Of a stretch of 64,000 bases of DNA, positions 25,231 to 35,569 are shown one piece after another. Source of the stretch: Rhyzopertha dominica (Eukaryota > Arthropoda > Insecta > Coleoptera > Bostrichidae). Position numbers and translations under genes: made by a program. Within the stretch, counting starts at the first letter, position 1. Every line of letters begins with the position of its first letter. The stretch covers positions 16,306,001-16,370,000 of the forward strand of contig QCXZ01000064.1 in NCBI GenBank assembly GCA_025024175.1. Reading direction: 5' to 3'. Below the pieces are notes generated by a model, which did not search any database, was not told where the DNA came from, and saw only the letters and a program-made list of their open reading frames with translations.

Positions 25231-25284
25231 CCCGCTTTTGGTCCCGTTTCCGCTTTTGGTCCCGCTCCCGCTTTTGGTCTCTTA
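25231..25284 (+). repeat. 18-bp minisatellite, three copies
   Basis: Three consecutive 18-bp units based on CCCGCTTTTGGTCCCGTT, followed by a partial CCCGCATCCCG. It is strikingly C/G-rich on an AT-rich background. It sits between the nested inverted words at 25.08 and 25.32 kb. Confidence 0.8.
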
Positions 25285-25350
25285 CCCGCATCCCGTGTTC
25301 GCAGCACCGTACCTGAGGTAAGCGAACATACGTCTTTTTAAAATGCATGT

Positions 25351-25454
25351 CTATGCTGTGCTGTCTACACCTCAACCAACTGCACATAGATCTATTTCGC
25401 TGTCATTACAGCTCATCAGTGCAGTTTAGGTCTAGTGTAGACAGCACAGCATAG
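25351..25454. repeat. Perfect 20-bp inverted repeat with 64-nt spacer
   Basis: CTATGCTGTGCTGTCTACAC at 25351-25370 is exactly complementary to 25435-25454. Outside it, ACGTCTTTTTA appears on both sides as a direct repeat (25331 and 25496). Perfect conservation of 20 bp suggests a recent or selected hairpin, perhaps the core of a small MITE. No target duplication was resolved. Confidence 0.7.
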
Positions 25455-27811
25455 AACTGGTTTTGCTTATATACTAAAGCAATGGTATGATGTATACGTC
25501 TTTTTATTTTCTTTGACTCCGGAAACGAAACCAGCACCTTTAGATCACTTACTTTCTAAATTCATAACAGATAGATTATAGTTGCTTTGCATAAATTATT
25601 CCCTGCAAATAGATTTACAAAGGTAATCTACAGGACACAAATTCGGCGACTTTGGAATTCATTTCACAGCGTCCAGTACGTCTGCTATGGAATGTCGTGT
25701 CCACTCACTGTCTAAGGAGCAAAGCATAATGTGAAAGAACTTCATCTCGTTTTAATGATAAATTATTATCTTCTAAATGACACTAATCTGTAACAAGTAC
25801 ACGCAGCAGTCAAAACATGGCTCAAGAGACTGGTGTTGTTGTTTATGCTACTGGAAATAGAAATACATTTCATGAAGGAGCACGGTATTAAAATGAATTA
25901 GTGAGAGTTATGAAAATGAACACTCATCGTAGATAGAAACAAGAAACTAGGATCATTGTTCATTCGTTGACTTACATTCACGCAAGTTCGAAGTTTTTGA
26001 AACTCATTTTTAAATCCGATGAATAGTGGTTTGTGGAGCAACAAGTTTGTACGCAGGAAAGCGAATAATCTCAATAATTTGTAGATGATATGCAATGGCT
26101 TTCCGATGGCAGGTCTAGGACTTAAGAATAATGAACATGTTTGATCGAATGCTTTTCATTACACAACTGTGTCCTTATTTTAGAGCACTTGTTGTTTTTT
26201 AAAGAGAAGAAAAGTAATTATTGCCACCCTTTCCCCAACGTAGTAGCCCATTTTTGCGAACAAAGTTTGAAACACCATTCCTGTTTACAAACTTATTTTT
26301 ACAGAAAACGAGAACAAATGCTAGTGACCAATGAAGCTGAGTATTTATGACGACTGATGCCCACAACACAGCTACAAGGGATTAAATGGATCCAGCGGTA
26401 TTGAACCAAATCATGTCCTCAAGTTCTGCTAATTATAGTCTAGGTATAGCACCTAGTCCTGGTCTAACGCTGTAGGCATCTTGCACACGTAACTCGATTA
26501 GCTTGAACAGCCGGGCTTTTATTGACAAGCGGAACTCGTTGGCGATTATGTGTGCAGGCGACCGCTCGTTGCAGATTAACTCTCAGAGTCTCTGAAACAT
26601 CCCTCAGAAATTATTCGCCATAATTTAATAGCACACGGTGCGGTTGGATTTACCGCTCCCATTTCAAGATTGTTTTGAACAGTTCGAGAATGCGAGCGGA
26701 ATATTATGCCTTTGTTGAAAGCACACCGGAGCTATTTAGTTACAATTTATAGAAAATTTGAGAATTAAATATGGATCTGACAGTGGTTTCATTGAATTAT
26801 CTATCAAATGAACACGCCTATTAAATTTATTGTAGCCTTTTTGTGCGTGATCGTTTATCGTTTTCCACTATGGCAATAAATCAAATAAAGATTTATTATT
26901 ATATTTAAAAATATTAACTTCCACAAATCATCATTTAGATAGTATTATACCTGGAATTAAGTGCTTAACAAACCTAAAATATGTAGGACTTCAGGTCTTA
27001 CCGGAAGTGATCATTGACTTCGTTATTTTAGACGGGACAACGTGTACATTAGAGCAATTTTGTATTTGTTGTAAAATGTTATATTATGATTACATTAGGT
27101 CTCAGTCGCACCGTTCGCGAGTTATTTGATATTCCTTTTAATGTCTAACATTTAGAAAGTGTTCCGCTATTTTGAATATCTTCGAAATGATAATTTCTGG
27201 AAGGATAGAGTTTTCATGATCCATTTCCGGAAATTATAGGCCAGCCTGTGCAAATATTAATTTGATAAATCCATTTTAATTTAGATACAATTGATAAATC
27301 CCGGTTTTCGCTAATTCAACGATAATAACTCATCTTTATTAATAGGATGCTATAGTTTTTATCCAGCACTTAGATGCAACATCAAGAACCCTTCCTAATA
27401 TATCAGTTGTATATACCTGTTACTGGTAGTCTCCGAGATATATGTTTTTTCCTGAAATTTTTAACATTTGGTCTTATCTATATCACTTTAGCCGTTATTG
27501 CTGGCGTTTGTTTCGTAAAGGGTATGTAATCAAAATGCTGATTGACTGTAGTGTAATATCCTCAAGGTTCTTTCCCAATAAATTTAGACAATTATTAGTC
27601 AAGCATATGCCAATTTTGATACATTTCAAAATGGCTGATCTTCTAGTTAGCTTTTGGTTAGGATATTATGATTTGATGAATTTACTTACTTTGTGATTGC
27701 GGTTGTACTGTTATGAAAGGCTAGAATGGGAAAGTTGACACATTGAAACACGCATTAGATGTAAAAGAATTTATATACTATCCTAGATTGCATTACTAAA
27801 AATGTACAAAA
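25455..27811. other. Intergenic sequence with one enhancer-like patch
   Basis: No gene is recognised. The 26450-26720 part is GC-richer and non-repetitive, with a homeodomain-like word (CATAATTTAATAG at about 26620), and resembles conserved non-coding DNA in style. The remainder is ordinary AT-rich sequence with short frames. Confidence 0.35.
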
Positions 27812-28030
27812 ATGAACACTACACAAAATAGAACAAATAAAACAAAAATGAGCAATACACAATTACAGTACACACAGAACAGAAATGAACAATACACAAA
27901 AACAGAACGCACAGAACAGAAATTAATAATACATAAAAATAAAACAGAAATGAACAATACACATAAACAGAAACACAGGACAGAAATGAAAAATACATAA
28001 AAAAACAACACAAATATAACCACACAATAC
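27812..28030 (+). repeat. 36-37 bp A/C-rich minisatellite, about six copies
   Basis: Successive units begin ATGAACAATACACA and end ACAGAACAGAA, with lengths of about 28 to 37 bp. The sequence is purine/C-biased and almost free of stop codons in several frames. This explains the overlapping frames of up to 116 codons on both strands. They are repeat artefacts, rich in Cys/Phe/Val on the minus strand. Confidence 0.85.
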
Positions 28031-28875
28031 GTAAACAAGGACACAAAAGATGTCAAAATTAACAACAAACACACAAGACACAAAATATTTACACAAGACG
28101 TACATAGAACATAAAACATGGTTAAAAAGGCCAATTGTACGTACAATAAAAGCCAAATAGACTACCTACATATGACTAGCAAAACTACATTCAGTACATT
28201 CATTATGAAACTGATACATTAAATACGTGCCACAAAGTTGATATACAAATTACGCAATGGGTTCTTGTTCAGAAATGATCTAATTATCTTAAGAAAAGCT
28301 AAATAAACTCTTTCTAACCTGCAAAACTCCGGAACAGTTCTACAAGATGTCATTGACCCACCGTCGTTATTTGACGATCATTTCCTTCCTATCTTTTGTT
28401 AGACGTCTCACGATCATCACACCAGCACACATATAGATTACTAGATTGCCGAATGCCAAGCACGTCAAAAATTCAAACTTCAAAACCTCATTAGGCTTTG
28501 TAGAAAACGTGATTTTCGAAATAGCTGTTGAGCGGCACCCGTCAAAACAATGCAGCTTCCGCGCAGCTTCTATGCGCTGTCATAGAAACCCCATTACTTA
28601 ATGCTAACGTCAGTCACTGCAGCTGGTACATTCGATTCAATTCAAGTCGTTCAATGGATTGCATGGTTTCGGATCATTCAAGTCTTTCAAGAATCATTGC
28701 CGAGAGTTGTTAGATTTGCTTAAAGACAACTGCAATGTGCGTCCCGTAGCAGTAGCACTGTCATTGTAGACTTTTTCGGACACGTGATCTAATGCTGCAA
28801 ATGTGACTATAAAAATGCCAGTCAAGGGTAAACAAATCGATTATTGTTCAATACCCATGGAGGTTGCGATTATAT
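28031..28875. other. Intergenic sequence upstream of an LTR
   Basis: No gene is seen. From about 28520 the DNA is GC-richer and less repetitive. A second TATA-like word, CTATAAAAATG, is at about 28807. It may be extra U3 sequence of the adjoining LTR or an unrelated promoter-like match. Confidence 0.35.
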
Positions 28876-29385
28876 TGTTGCGAATCAGCGCCAACTGTGG
28901 ACGGGAGTTACAGACGTGTGAATGCGGTGTAGAAGGACGTTGCAAGTAGTGACCCTAGCTACAAATAGATGGCAGGAAAATGTCAATACCAAGGTCGGTA
29001 CGCTTCAGAGAATTCAATTTTGCGAAGTTTCTAGAGCGCCTGGAAGTATCGCTTCTGGAATTTTCGATGAGGAGTATAAATAGCCCGAGAGAACGACACG
29101 TGAGCAGTGGTAAATTCGAATAGCGATTATTGAACGAGCGAAAGGCCTAGTGAAACAGGTGTTTTAGTGCTAAGTGTGTGCAGTATAGTCGTTTAGTGAT
29201 TAGGGGTGATAAAACAGTAGCGTTTTGAACTATTGGTGTATAGACTTAGTGTATTTGATACTAGTGTTTAAATAAAAAGAGTTTAGTCAGAAATCCGCAG
29301 GTTTTGAACCTCGAAGTAGAAACAATATTATAGAATTTGAGTTAAGTACTATTGTCTGCTGATGTTGACACATAAAATAGTAACA
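28876..29385 (+). mobile_element. LTR of a retrotransposon (plus orientation)
   Basis: The segment starts TGTTGCG and ends GTAACA, consistent with TG...CA ends. It contains a TATA box TATAAATAG at 29075-29083 and a polyadenylation signal AATAAA at 29271-29276, in the order U3-R-U5. A second copy in inverted orientation lies at 50064-50544. The two share the TATA region, GAGCGAAAGGC(C/T)TAGTGAA, GCAGTATAG, TAGTGTATTTGA and AAATAAAAAG in the same order. I see no second LTR nearby and no target duplication, so this is a solo or truncated LTR. The 5' limit is uncertain by tens of bases. A consensus splice donor follows at 29432 (G/GTAAGTA), so it could act as a promoter with a first exon. Confidence 0.7.
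29075..29083 (+). promoter_or_regulatory. TATA box of the LTR
   Basis: TATAAATAG is shared with the minus-strand LTR, where the complement is at 50330-50338. Transcription would start about 30 bp downstream, close to 29105-29115. Conservation in both copies supports a real core promoter. Confidence 0.55.
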
Positions 29386-30010
29386 TAAGATCCGGGTACG
29401 CCGCGCGTCATAACATGTAATAAACACAACGGTAAGTAAACGTATTCCCAAAGTTAATTTTTTAAGTTAATATGATATTCAAGGTGACTACTTTACATAA
29501 TTCCGGAATCAACCTAACAAGCCAGGCAAAAAAGAAAGTATCAAAAAAGGGAACCGTCACTAGTGGTGCTGCTAAATACCGAACGCCGATGAAAATCAAA
29601 ATGAAGCTATACAAACGACACCTGTACAGGAAAGTTGCGTTAGTCATGCGCGCGCTGGCTGCCCCTCGGAAGCCATGTTGGATGACGTAATCCTAAAAAC
29701 CTTATTATCGAACGTCATGGACGATTTAGGTTAGGTACCTCCCTATCGAACGTCATGCATAATATTCAAATTTTAAGTTATCTGAACGTCAGGTATGCGG
29801 GTTACTACAGTAGTTTTACGAGAAGGCAATTACTATTTTCGAATAAAAACGAATGATTATTTGAGAAAGGTAAAACTGTCAATAGTGGATATTACATAAC
29901 ATTAATAGACCGAATGAAAGTCGAAATGAAGAAAATAGTACTGTTTAACTAAGACAATACCACATGTCACAAGTCGATGAAAACGATGGTTAAATTGAAT
30001 GAACTGATTT
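29386..30010. other. Sequence downstream of the LTR
   Basis: A strong 5' splice site motif GGTAAGTA starts at 29431. TATCGAACGTCATG occurs twice (29706-29719 and 29744-29757). A 72-codon frame (29472-29690), rich in Lys and Arg, has no recognisable domain. No Gag frame or clear tRNA primer-binding site follows the LTR, so no full retroelement is attached here. Confidence 0.35.
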
Positions 30011-30276
30011 AGGTCTAACGGCCGTCGTCGGTTGCAATTGCTTCCTAACGTCTCGCTAGCACGAGTGGCAAGCTTCTTCAGAGGTCCTTCCATCTGCGGT
30101 GCTGGATGTAGACTGACGAGTTCTCGTGCGCAGGTTGTATTATTATTAAATAGGAGAACAGGAAAACTCGTCAGTCTACAACCAGCACAGGAGATGGAAG
30201 CACCTCTGAAGAAGCTAGCCACTGGTGCTAGCGAAATGTTAGGAAGCAACTCCAACCGACGACGGCCTTTAGACCA
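30011..30276. repeat. Palindrome with 110-bp arms and CTGAAGA hairpin (copy C)
   Basis: The arms 30011-30120 and 30167-30276 are inverted repeats around an AT-rich 46-bp spacer. The right side continues to about 30311 with CATCACCTGGCCGTGAAAG, the family end also seen near 16640. The right arm has CTGAAGAA, GCTAGC, loop CACTGGT, GCTAGC, GAAATGT, where the stem is fully complementary. The left arm has the same block with one stem mismatch and ends in GAGACGT. Frames of 96 and 128 codons across this locus on both strands exist because the sequence is palindromic and stop-poor, and they should not be annotated as genes. It is the same family as 16690-16876. Confidence 0.75.
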
Positions 30277-30311
30277 GAATAAGGACAACAGTTCATCACC
30301 TGGCCGTGAAA

Positions 30312-31049
30312 GAATGAATTAGGTTTCGAATTGCTTCTACAGGGTTAGTCATGCATCAAAGGCGCTTATGGAAATTATTGATTAAATCAGTTTGCCGCTT
30401 CTTAGGAAGGTGAATGCAACAATTGCTTTGAGGTATACTTGTCATCTGTCGATTGATGAATTATTTGATAGATTTTCATAGGAGAAAACGCCTGGGAGTT
30501 TGAATATATATTTTTTCAACATATTATGTAGTGTTTTGTGCAATAATCAACTTTAAGGTGGCAGAAAGCTCACATTTCAGAGCTATGGGATGACACGGTT
30601 TCGTATAATTTATAGATTGTATATCATATTAGTGAAGTTTTAACTGCAGTAAGCCCGTTAAATAATGGTACTATGATCGACTGAGAGACGATTTTACCCT
30701 ATCGCAATGGTATAATTCACAAACTAAGTGGTAGTAACATTAGCTGCACTACACAAAGCTTCCACAGTGCAAGGGTGTAGACTGTAGACTGTAGAGCCTA
30801 CTACACCAATAATTATTGTTATTTTTTACCTTTGACTGAAAAATAGAACTGTAAATTGCTGGAAAATCTTTATAACGCCAGCAACCTTCAGTACTATCGT
30901 GCTCGTTGATGTTCAGTGATCGCCATGCATATTGCTGCTTGGCAGCAGTTATAAAAAGCCGGCACAGAGAATTCAGAAATCAACGCCGCCCGTGTTGCAT
31001 GAATCATTTATAGAAGCCCTGTACAACCAACATCCAGTAACTACCGCAC
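30312..31049. other. Intergenic sequence before the mariner remnant
   Basis: No gene is seen. The short frame 30932-31138 overlaps the mariner remnant in the wrong frame. A TGTAGACTGTAGAC tandem duplication lies at about 30776. Confidence 0.4.
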
Positions 31050-31223
31050 TCTCCAGACCTGTCCGTCGGCGACTTCTGCCTTTCTGCAGACTTCAAAAAG
31101 ATGCTCCGGGGAAAAATTTGACTCAAATGATGCCGTGATTGCTGAAAGTGAGGCCTATCTTAAGAAAAAAGATAAATCGTTCTACAAAAAAGGCATGGAA
31201 ATGTTAGAGGAGCGTTAGCATGA
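31050..31223 (+). pseudogene. Mariner transposase C-terminal remnant
   Basis: The first frame gives SPDLSVGDFCLSADFKKMLRGK. The usual mariner motif here is YSPDLAPSDY..F..LK..L.GK, where the D after the APS-type residues is the third catalytic aspartate; the corresponding D is visible in VGDF. After a one-base frameshift at about 31115 the next frame gives DAVIAESEAYLKKKDKSF and YKKGMEMLEER. This matches the C-terminus of cecropia/mellifera-type mariners. A stop replaces the following Trp in the expected RW/RY-HEC position. Only the last third of the protein is visible. No terminal repeats were located. Confidence 0.8.
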
Positions 31224-34200
31224 ATAAAATGAATTTCTAACTTGATGAGTGATTTGATGTTGCAAGCGTAATACTTTCTATAAATTATGCATTTAACTAG
31301 TGCACTGCCAATACAAACGATTTAAAAGGGAAAGCTGAGTTCCATTCAATTGATTTTATCCGAAACAACGTAAAGTTGATACAAAAGGCTGCAAATGGTG
31401 TGCGGGAGAAAGAAGAACAAGAAAACCAGTTCAATACAAAGATAGATTTGTGCTGGGTTGTAAATAAAGAAAACGCGAGCACCTACAAAAGATCTGCAAA
31501 TTAACAAATCCTTTGTCCTCTGCAATGCCTAAAGCTTCCAACAATACTGCTTATGTGAAGTAAATTTCCTTTAAGAAGATAACCACGCAATATGCGACAA
31601 CTAAGTGCAGCTCAGAATAGTAGCCTCGTTTTTAGTCACTATCTTCCTTTACTAATAATCAAAATTATCCTCTTTACTAACAACTTTTATTACTTATGCG
31701 GAAATGACCCTTTTTAAATTGCATGCAATCTGCTGCCTGTCAACTGGTGGTGACACCTGGAAGAAAAGATGCAATGACGTGCTGCTCTACGCCCTGGTAC
31801 CACCTCACCCCCCGACCAATCTTGAATTATTCATCTCCTTGTTCCCGCTAGACATCTCCCTCCATTAATTCATTACCCTTTGTTATTATACAGTGGATCG
31901 TCCGTCTCAAGATACACAGAATTCCGATCATGGGCTCAGTGCGAAGTATTTAATAAACATAATATAAAGCGCGGCCGTTACATATGAATTAATATGAATC
32001 TGGAATAGTGAATAGGGTGTTTGTTGAGTTTAAAGGATCGGCTTTATTTTGAGGCGGCTGAAGTTGTTTTAGAGCTAATGGATTATAGATTGCAGTTTAA
32101 ATAACCATATCAGAAGCAATTGACAATAGTATTTTTCCTACAAATCATTTTATTCATTTAACAATAATGATAGCGCCAAATTACGAAGTAAAGTGTACAT
32201 CACTTTTATCAAAGTTATGTGTACTTGCAGTCACCAGAGATGTCCTATGACGATTCTCTTCTTATTAAAGGGATCATTATACTTCACTCTACCCAAATAG
32301 AGACTACTGTATATTTTTTAAGAAAGAATATGCGTGCTAAAAACTGTATACAACTTAAAAATACACAAATAAAATTAATAGCGAATTATAATTCGAGATT
32401 GACATTAGATCCGAAATTGCAAAATTGTCGAAAAGTAAGTTTTTCCATAATATTCGGAAATTACGGTTTTATGTTGGCGTTCAGATAATTAGGCTTTTCT
32501 TCATTACAAATTAATATGTATTGTTTTACTTTTGTTTTTTTTTATAGCAACCATGAAAGATCATCTGTCAGCATATGCCGTTCAAGTAAATAAAACCTAT
32601 TCTTGAATAAGCTTGATTACTTATTGGTGTACTACCTTTGCATCTATTAATACCCATGAATAAACCTTTATTTAATTACATTGGAACGTCTCGAAAAGTT
32701 ATCTAGTAAAAAATAAGCTGTTTAGACTCTACCGTCACCGCGAAGATAATTGAAATTTTCCCAAACCGTAATTCGGTGGAAAATGGGGCTTTTTGGAGTT
32801 TTTGCAGACTAGCAGTGATCCAGATGCGAAAAGCTAAAATTGGAACTCCTTTGTTTGATGGTTATTGGACATTTTTATATTACGAAATTTGAACGTTTGA
32901 GTATAAATCCTCAATGACCTACTTCTAAATTATACCCCCCATTAATTGGAGTGCATACGTAAATCGTAATGTAATGTTTATAAGAAACCAAATAGTTCAG
33001 TCCACTCTTGTTTGCGCTGAATTGGCCCGCCAATGAACTCAGTATATCCTCTCCGTAGCTGTCTGCCTCTAGGTTACAAAATAAACATAGTAAACTTGTA
33101 TTTCACATGTGTGGGTCCAGCAATGAATGGTCACTATTCAAGTGTGCAGGCTTTGGTGTGCGTTAACAAAGTTCAAATTGTAGCCTGGCTCTTTCAAAGG
33201 CGACCATTGAAACAATATCCACCTTCTCAACAAAGCAAACGTTCAAAAAAATCCACGCGCTCTTGTAGTAAATGGATTCGAAAAATCAGGACCACTACAG
33301 ATCAAATCCGCATCTTAGAACTGAATGGAAACAATTAAGGACCGTCGTTCGACATGCCGGTGGAATTCAAAGATTCTATTCAGTGCCTAATCGTTGGCTT
33401 GTAAAATGTCAAAGATTTTAATGGTTTACATGTGTGGACTCCTAAAGAATTTGTTAGATTTTACGACATTCAGGGCTTCAGTGCTTCGCACGTTAGCGAG
33501 GTTGCAGGATTCCAGATGAAGTGCCGTCAGACCGCATCATCGCGCATGATAAATAATTGTTTAACCGCCTTATAATTAAATCCAGAGTTAAGCAGGTTAT
33601 AAGTGAGCAGCTATCTCCACATTTAATGACGACCTTGTTATTTATTTACCAGCTCATGAACATGGATACTAGGTGGATAAGAAACCAGTTCAAGATTGCG
33701 GTCTCAGTTCATATAAAGACACATGTATACTATTATTCAAAAGTCAAATGAATTCGCATTTGTCCGATTTATCGGCGTTCTGGAAATCTTAAAGGAAGTA
33801 GTAGCTACCTACGTATAATAGGAGGGCATACTAACTTTGGATATATGAAAGCTATAGTACAAATAGTCCAAGATACCAAGAACACAGAAAAGAGCGCATA
33901 AAGTTTTTAAAAATCATTTTATGTCCAAAAAAGATCAACTCAATATGTTGAAAGCAATTTTTTATTCACTCGAATTAATACTGGCAATGTTGTTTAAATT
34001 TTTTTTCGACAGGGTCTGCATTCTGGCGTAGAGCTTATTAAAATAAAATTAAATTAAGCACCTGAATGCAATTTATTTTGCTACTTTTTTAAAACTGATA
34101 TTCCAAACACAATTCTTTGTAATATTATCAATTTTTAAGGAAGGTTAGTATAACACAAATAATGTCGGTTATTGTTCTGCCCATTAATATCCTCCGATAT

Positions 34201-34710
34201 TTCACCCATCGAACACATTTTTATTTTATTTTTAATTTTAGGTCAAAAAAGTCGATACGTTACAATAACACGACAAACAAAACAACAAAATTGAGAATGG
34301 TCTCATTGTACAACATTCATTCAATAAGGCTATATTCACTTCTAAAATTGGGATTATTTTATTGAGTAATTTCAGCTAATCTTGATGATATTAATGAAAA
34401 GCTTACGAAATGAAGGTAACTCTCTGTGGGCGTAGCCAACTTTAGGCACTGTGGGTGAGACAGGAGTGTGCTGTTTTGAGAACAATGCTTTTAAAATGAG
34501 CGCGCCAGTGAGATGTGTAAGCATTAGGTACTCCTTTTCCACTAATAGGTAAATAAATTGGGAAAAGCAGAACTTGTTGACGAAACACTTGTTTGTCGTT
34601 CTCCACAGATTATGTGTGTTATAATGGTCATTTAGCAGCTTTGGTGTTGTTGTTACTTAAGAGGTAATTATGTTTCTATGTATTGTACTTATTATAATAA
34701 ATAAATTTCT
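31224..34710. other. Intergenic sequence with two weak coding-like traces
   Basis: No gene is supported. An open segment of about 63 codons without a start at 31313-31503 (plus strand, containing NVKLIQKAANGVREK) looks protein-like but I cannot place it. A second weak trace is described separately at 33160-33330. 31740-31960 is GC-richer and may be regulatory. The other frames are short and featureless. Confidence 0.35.
33160..33330 (+). pseudogene. Possible helix-turn-helix fragment of a transposase
   Basis: One frame contains NKVQIVAWLFQRRPLKQ and an overlapping frame contains KKIHALLVNGFEKSGPL. The word order (K)VQ(I/C)VAW, then F..(S/T)G.(V/L), is that of the N-terminal helix-turn-helix found in several insect mariner-like transposases. 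The match is short, needs a frameshift and is not backed by any catalytic segment nearby. It could be chance. Confidence 0.25.
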
Positions 34711-35569
34711 TTCTAGGCCAGTGGCGGCTCGTGAGGCTCAATGGTTTTCTTGCAGGGGTTAATTCTTAGGGGAATTGACCTTGGGCATAAAATGTAGTAT
34801 AGTATAGTATAGTATATCATGCTTTACACGTTTTTTCAATTAATGGCTGTTCTAGCTATAGCAATTAAGTAACTTGGTAGGTATGTACTTTATTGCGCTA
34901 TTAAATTGTACATATATGAATGCCCTGGGCAGGCTCAAACCTGCAACCTCTCACCCCAGAGGCAGACATGCTACACCTCGGACTACCGGAGGGCACCCAA
35001 ATACGGATATACCTATAAGGTTCCAAGTACGGTAGATAGTGATAACTTTGATTATTAAAAAAACTTCTTAATGAGTAATGGGTAAGTCATGTTAGCTCTT
35101 GAAAGACTTTAAGGTTAAAATTGTATTAAGAAGGCAATGCTATTACCTTAGCAATAACTCTGGCAACCCTGCTTGAAACTTAACGGAATGGTGAAAGATG
35201 CCAGCAGATTCCATAAAAATATTGTCAGAAACGTGACACTTCATGTAGACTAGAGCCACGGTCATCACTTATTAAGCAACCTGTTAACACCCGTTTTTGC
35301 GCCATATCCGTGCGAAATTCCTATTGGCTAGTGGCCTCATAAAGCTAGGGTCAATTTTCTGAGCTTAAGTGGACAGAGAGTGTCAACAATTGATTGTGCA
35401 GCAGTACAAATATTGTTGTCTATTTTCAAGGAATACCTAATTCGTAAATATGTGTTACATAAGTATCAATTACAACATGAGTTATTTTATTTTGATTTTA
35501 TTAAATTCAAATGTGGTGTGAGACCTGTGCCTCACTTGCCTCATCTGACCTGCTGCCACTGTTTTAAGC
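34711..35569. mobile_element. Non-autonomous hAT-type transposon with tRNA-like insert, 843 bp
   Basis: The element is 34719-35561. The left end is CAGTGGCGGCTCGTGAGGC, and the right end, inverted, is CAGTGGCAGCAGGTCAG. The flanking 8-mers are ttctaggc (34711-34718) and ttttaagc (35562-35569), identical at 6 of 8 positions, with two transitions. The termini match those of the hAT element at 37944-39101. The 74-codon frame 35380-35604 runs out through the right end and is not a gene. A tRNA-like segment lies within at 34920-34996, and a short AGTAT pentanucleotide repeat at about 34797-34815. No transposase is present. Confidence 0.65.
34920..34996 (-). repeat. tRNA-like segment (tRNA pseudogene or SINE head)
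   Basis: Read on the minus strand, the first and last seven bases, GTGCCCT and AGGGCAT, pair over 7 bp including one G-T. The total length of 77 is typical of a tRNA. An A-box-like TAGTCCGAGG and a B-box-like GGTTTGAGCC are in order. An anticodon-arm-like CCTCT / AGAGG stem and a GCAGG / CCTGC arm are present. However, both hairpin loops have the wrong size and the B box lacks the invariant TTCGA core. I therefore call it a degenerate tRNA or tRNA-derived SINE, not a functional tRNA, and do not assign an amino acid. Confidence 0.4.

Noticed and set aside
27796..28156. Overlapping frames of up to 116 codons, Cys/Phe-rich, resembling membrane proteins
   Set aside because: They come from the 36-bp A/C-rich minisatellite, which lacks stop codons on both strands.
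29902..30322. Frames of 128 and 96 codons on opposite strands
   Set aside because: They lie in the palindrome at 30011-30276; the two translations mirror each other because the DNA is self-complementary.
31313..31503. 63-codon open segment with protein-like composition
   Set aside because: No start, no frame continuation and no family I can name. Noted only as a weak trace.
34920..34996. Functional tRNA gene
   Set aside because: Loop sizes are wrong and the invariant TTCGA of the T-loop is missing, so it is recorded only as tRNA-like.
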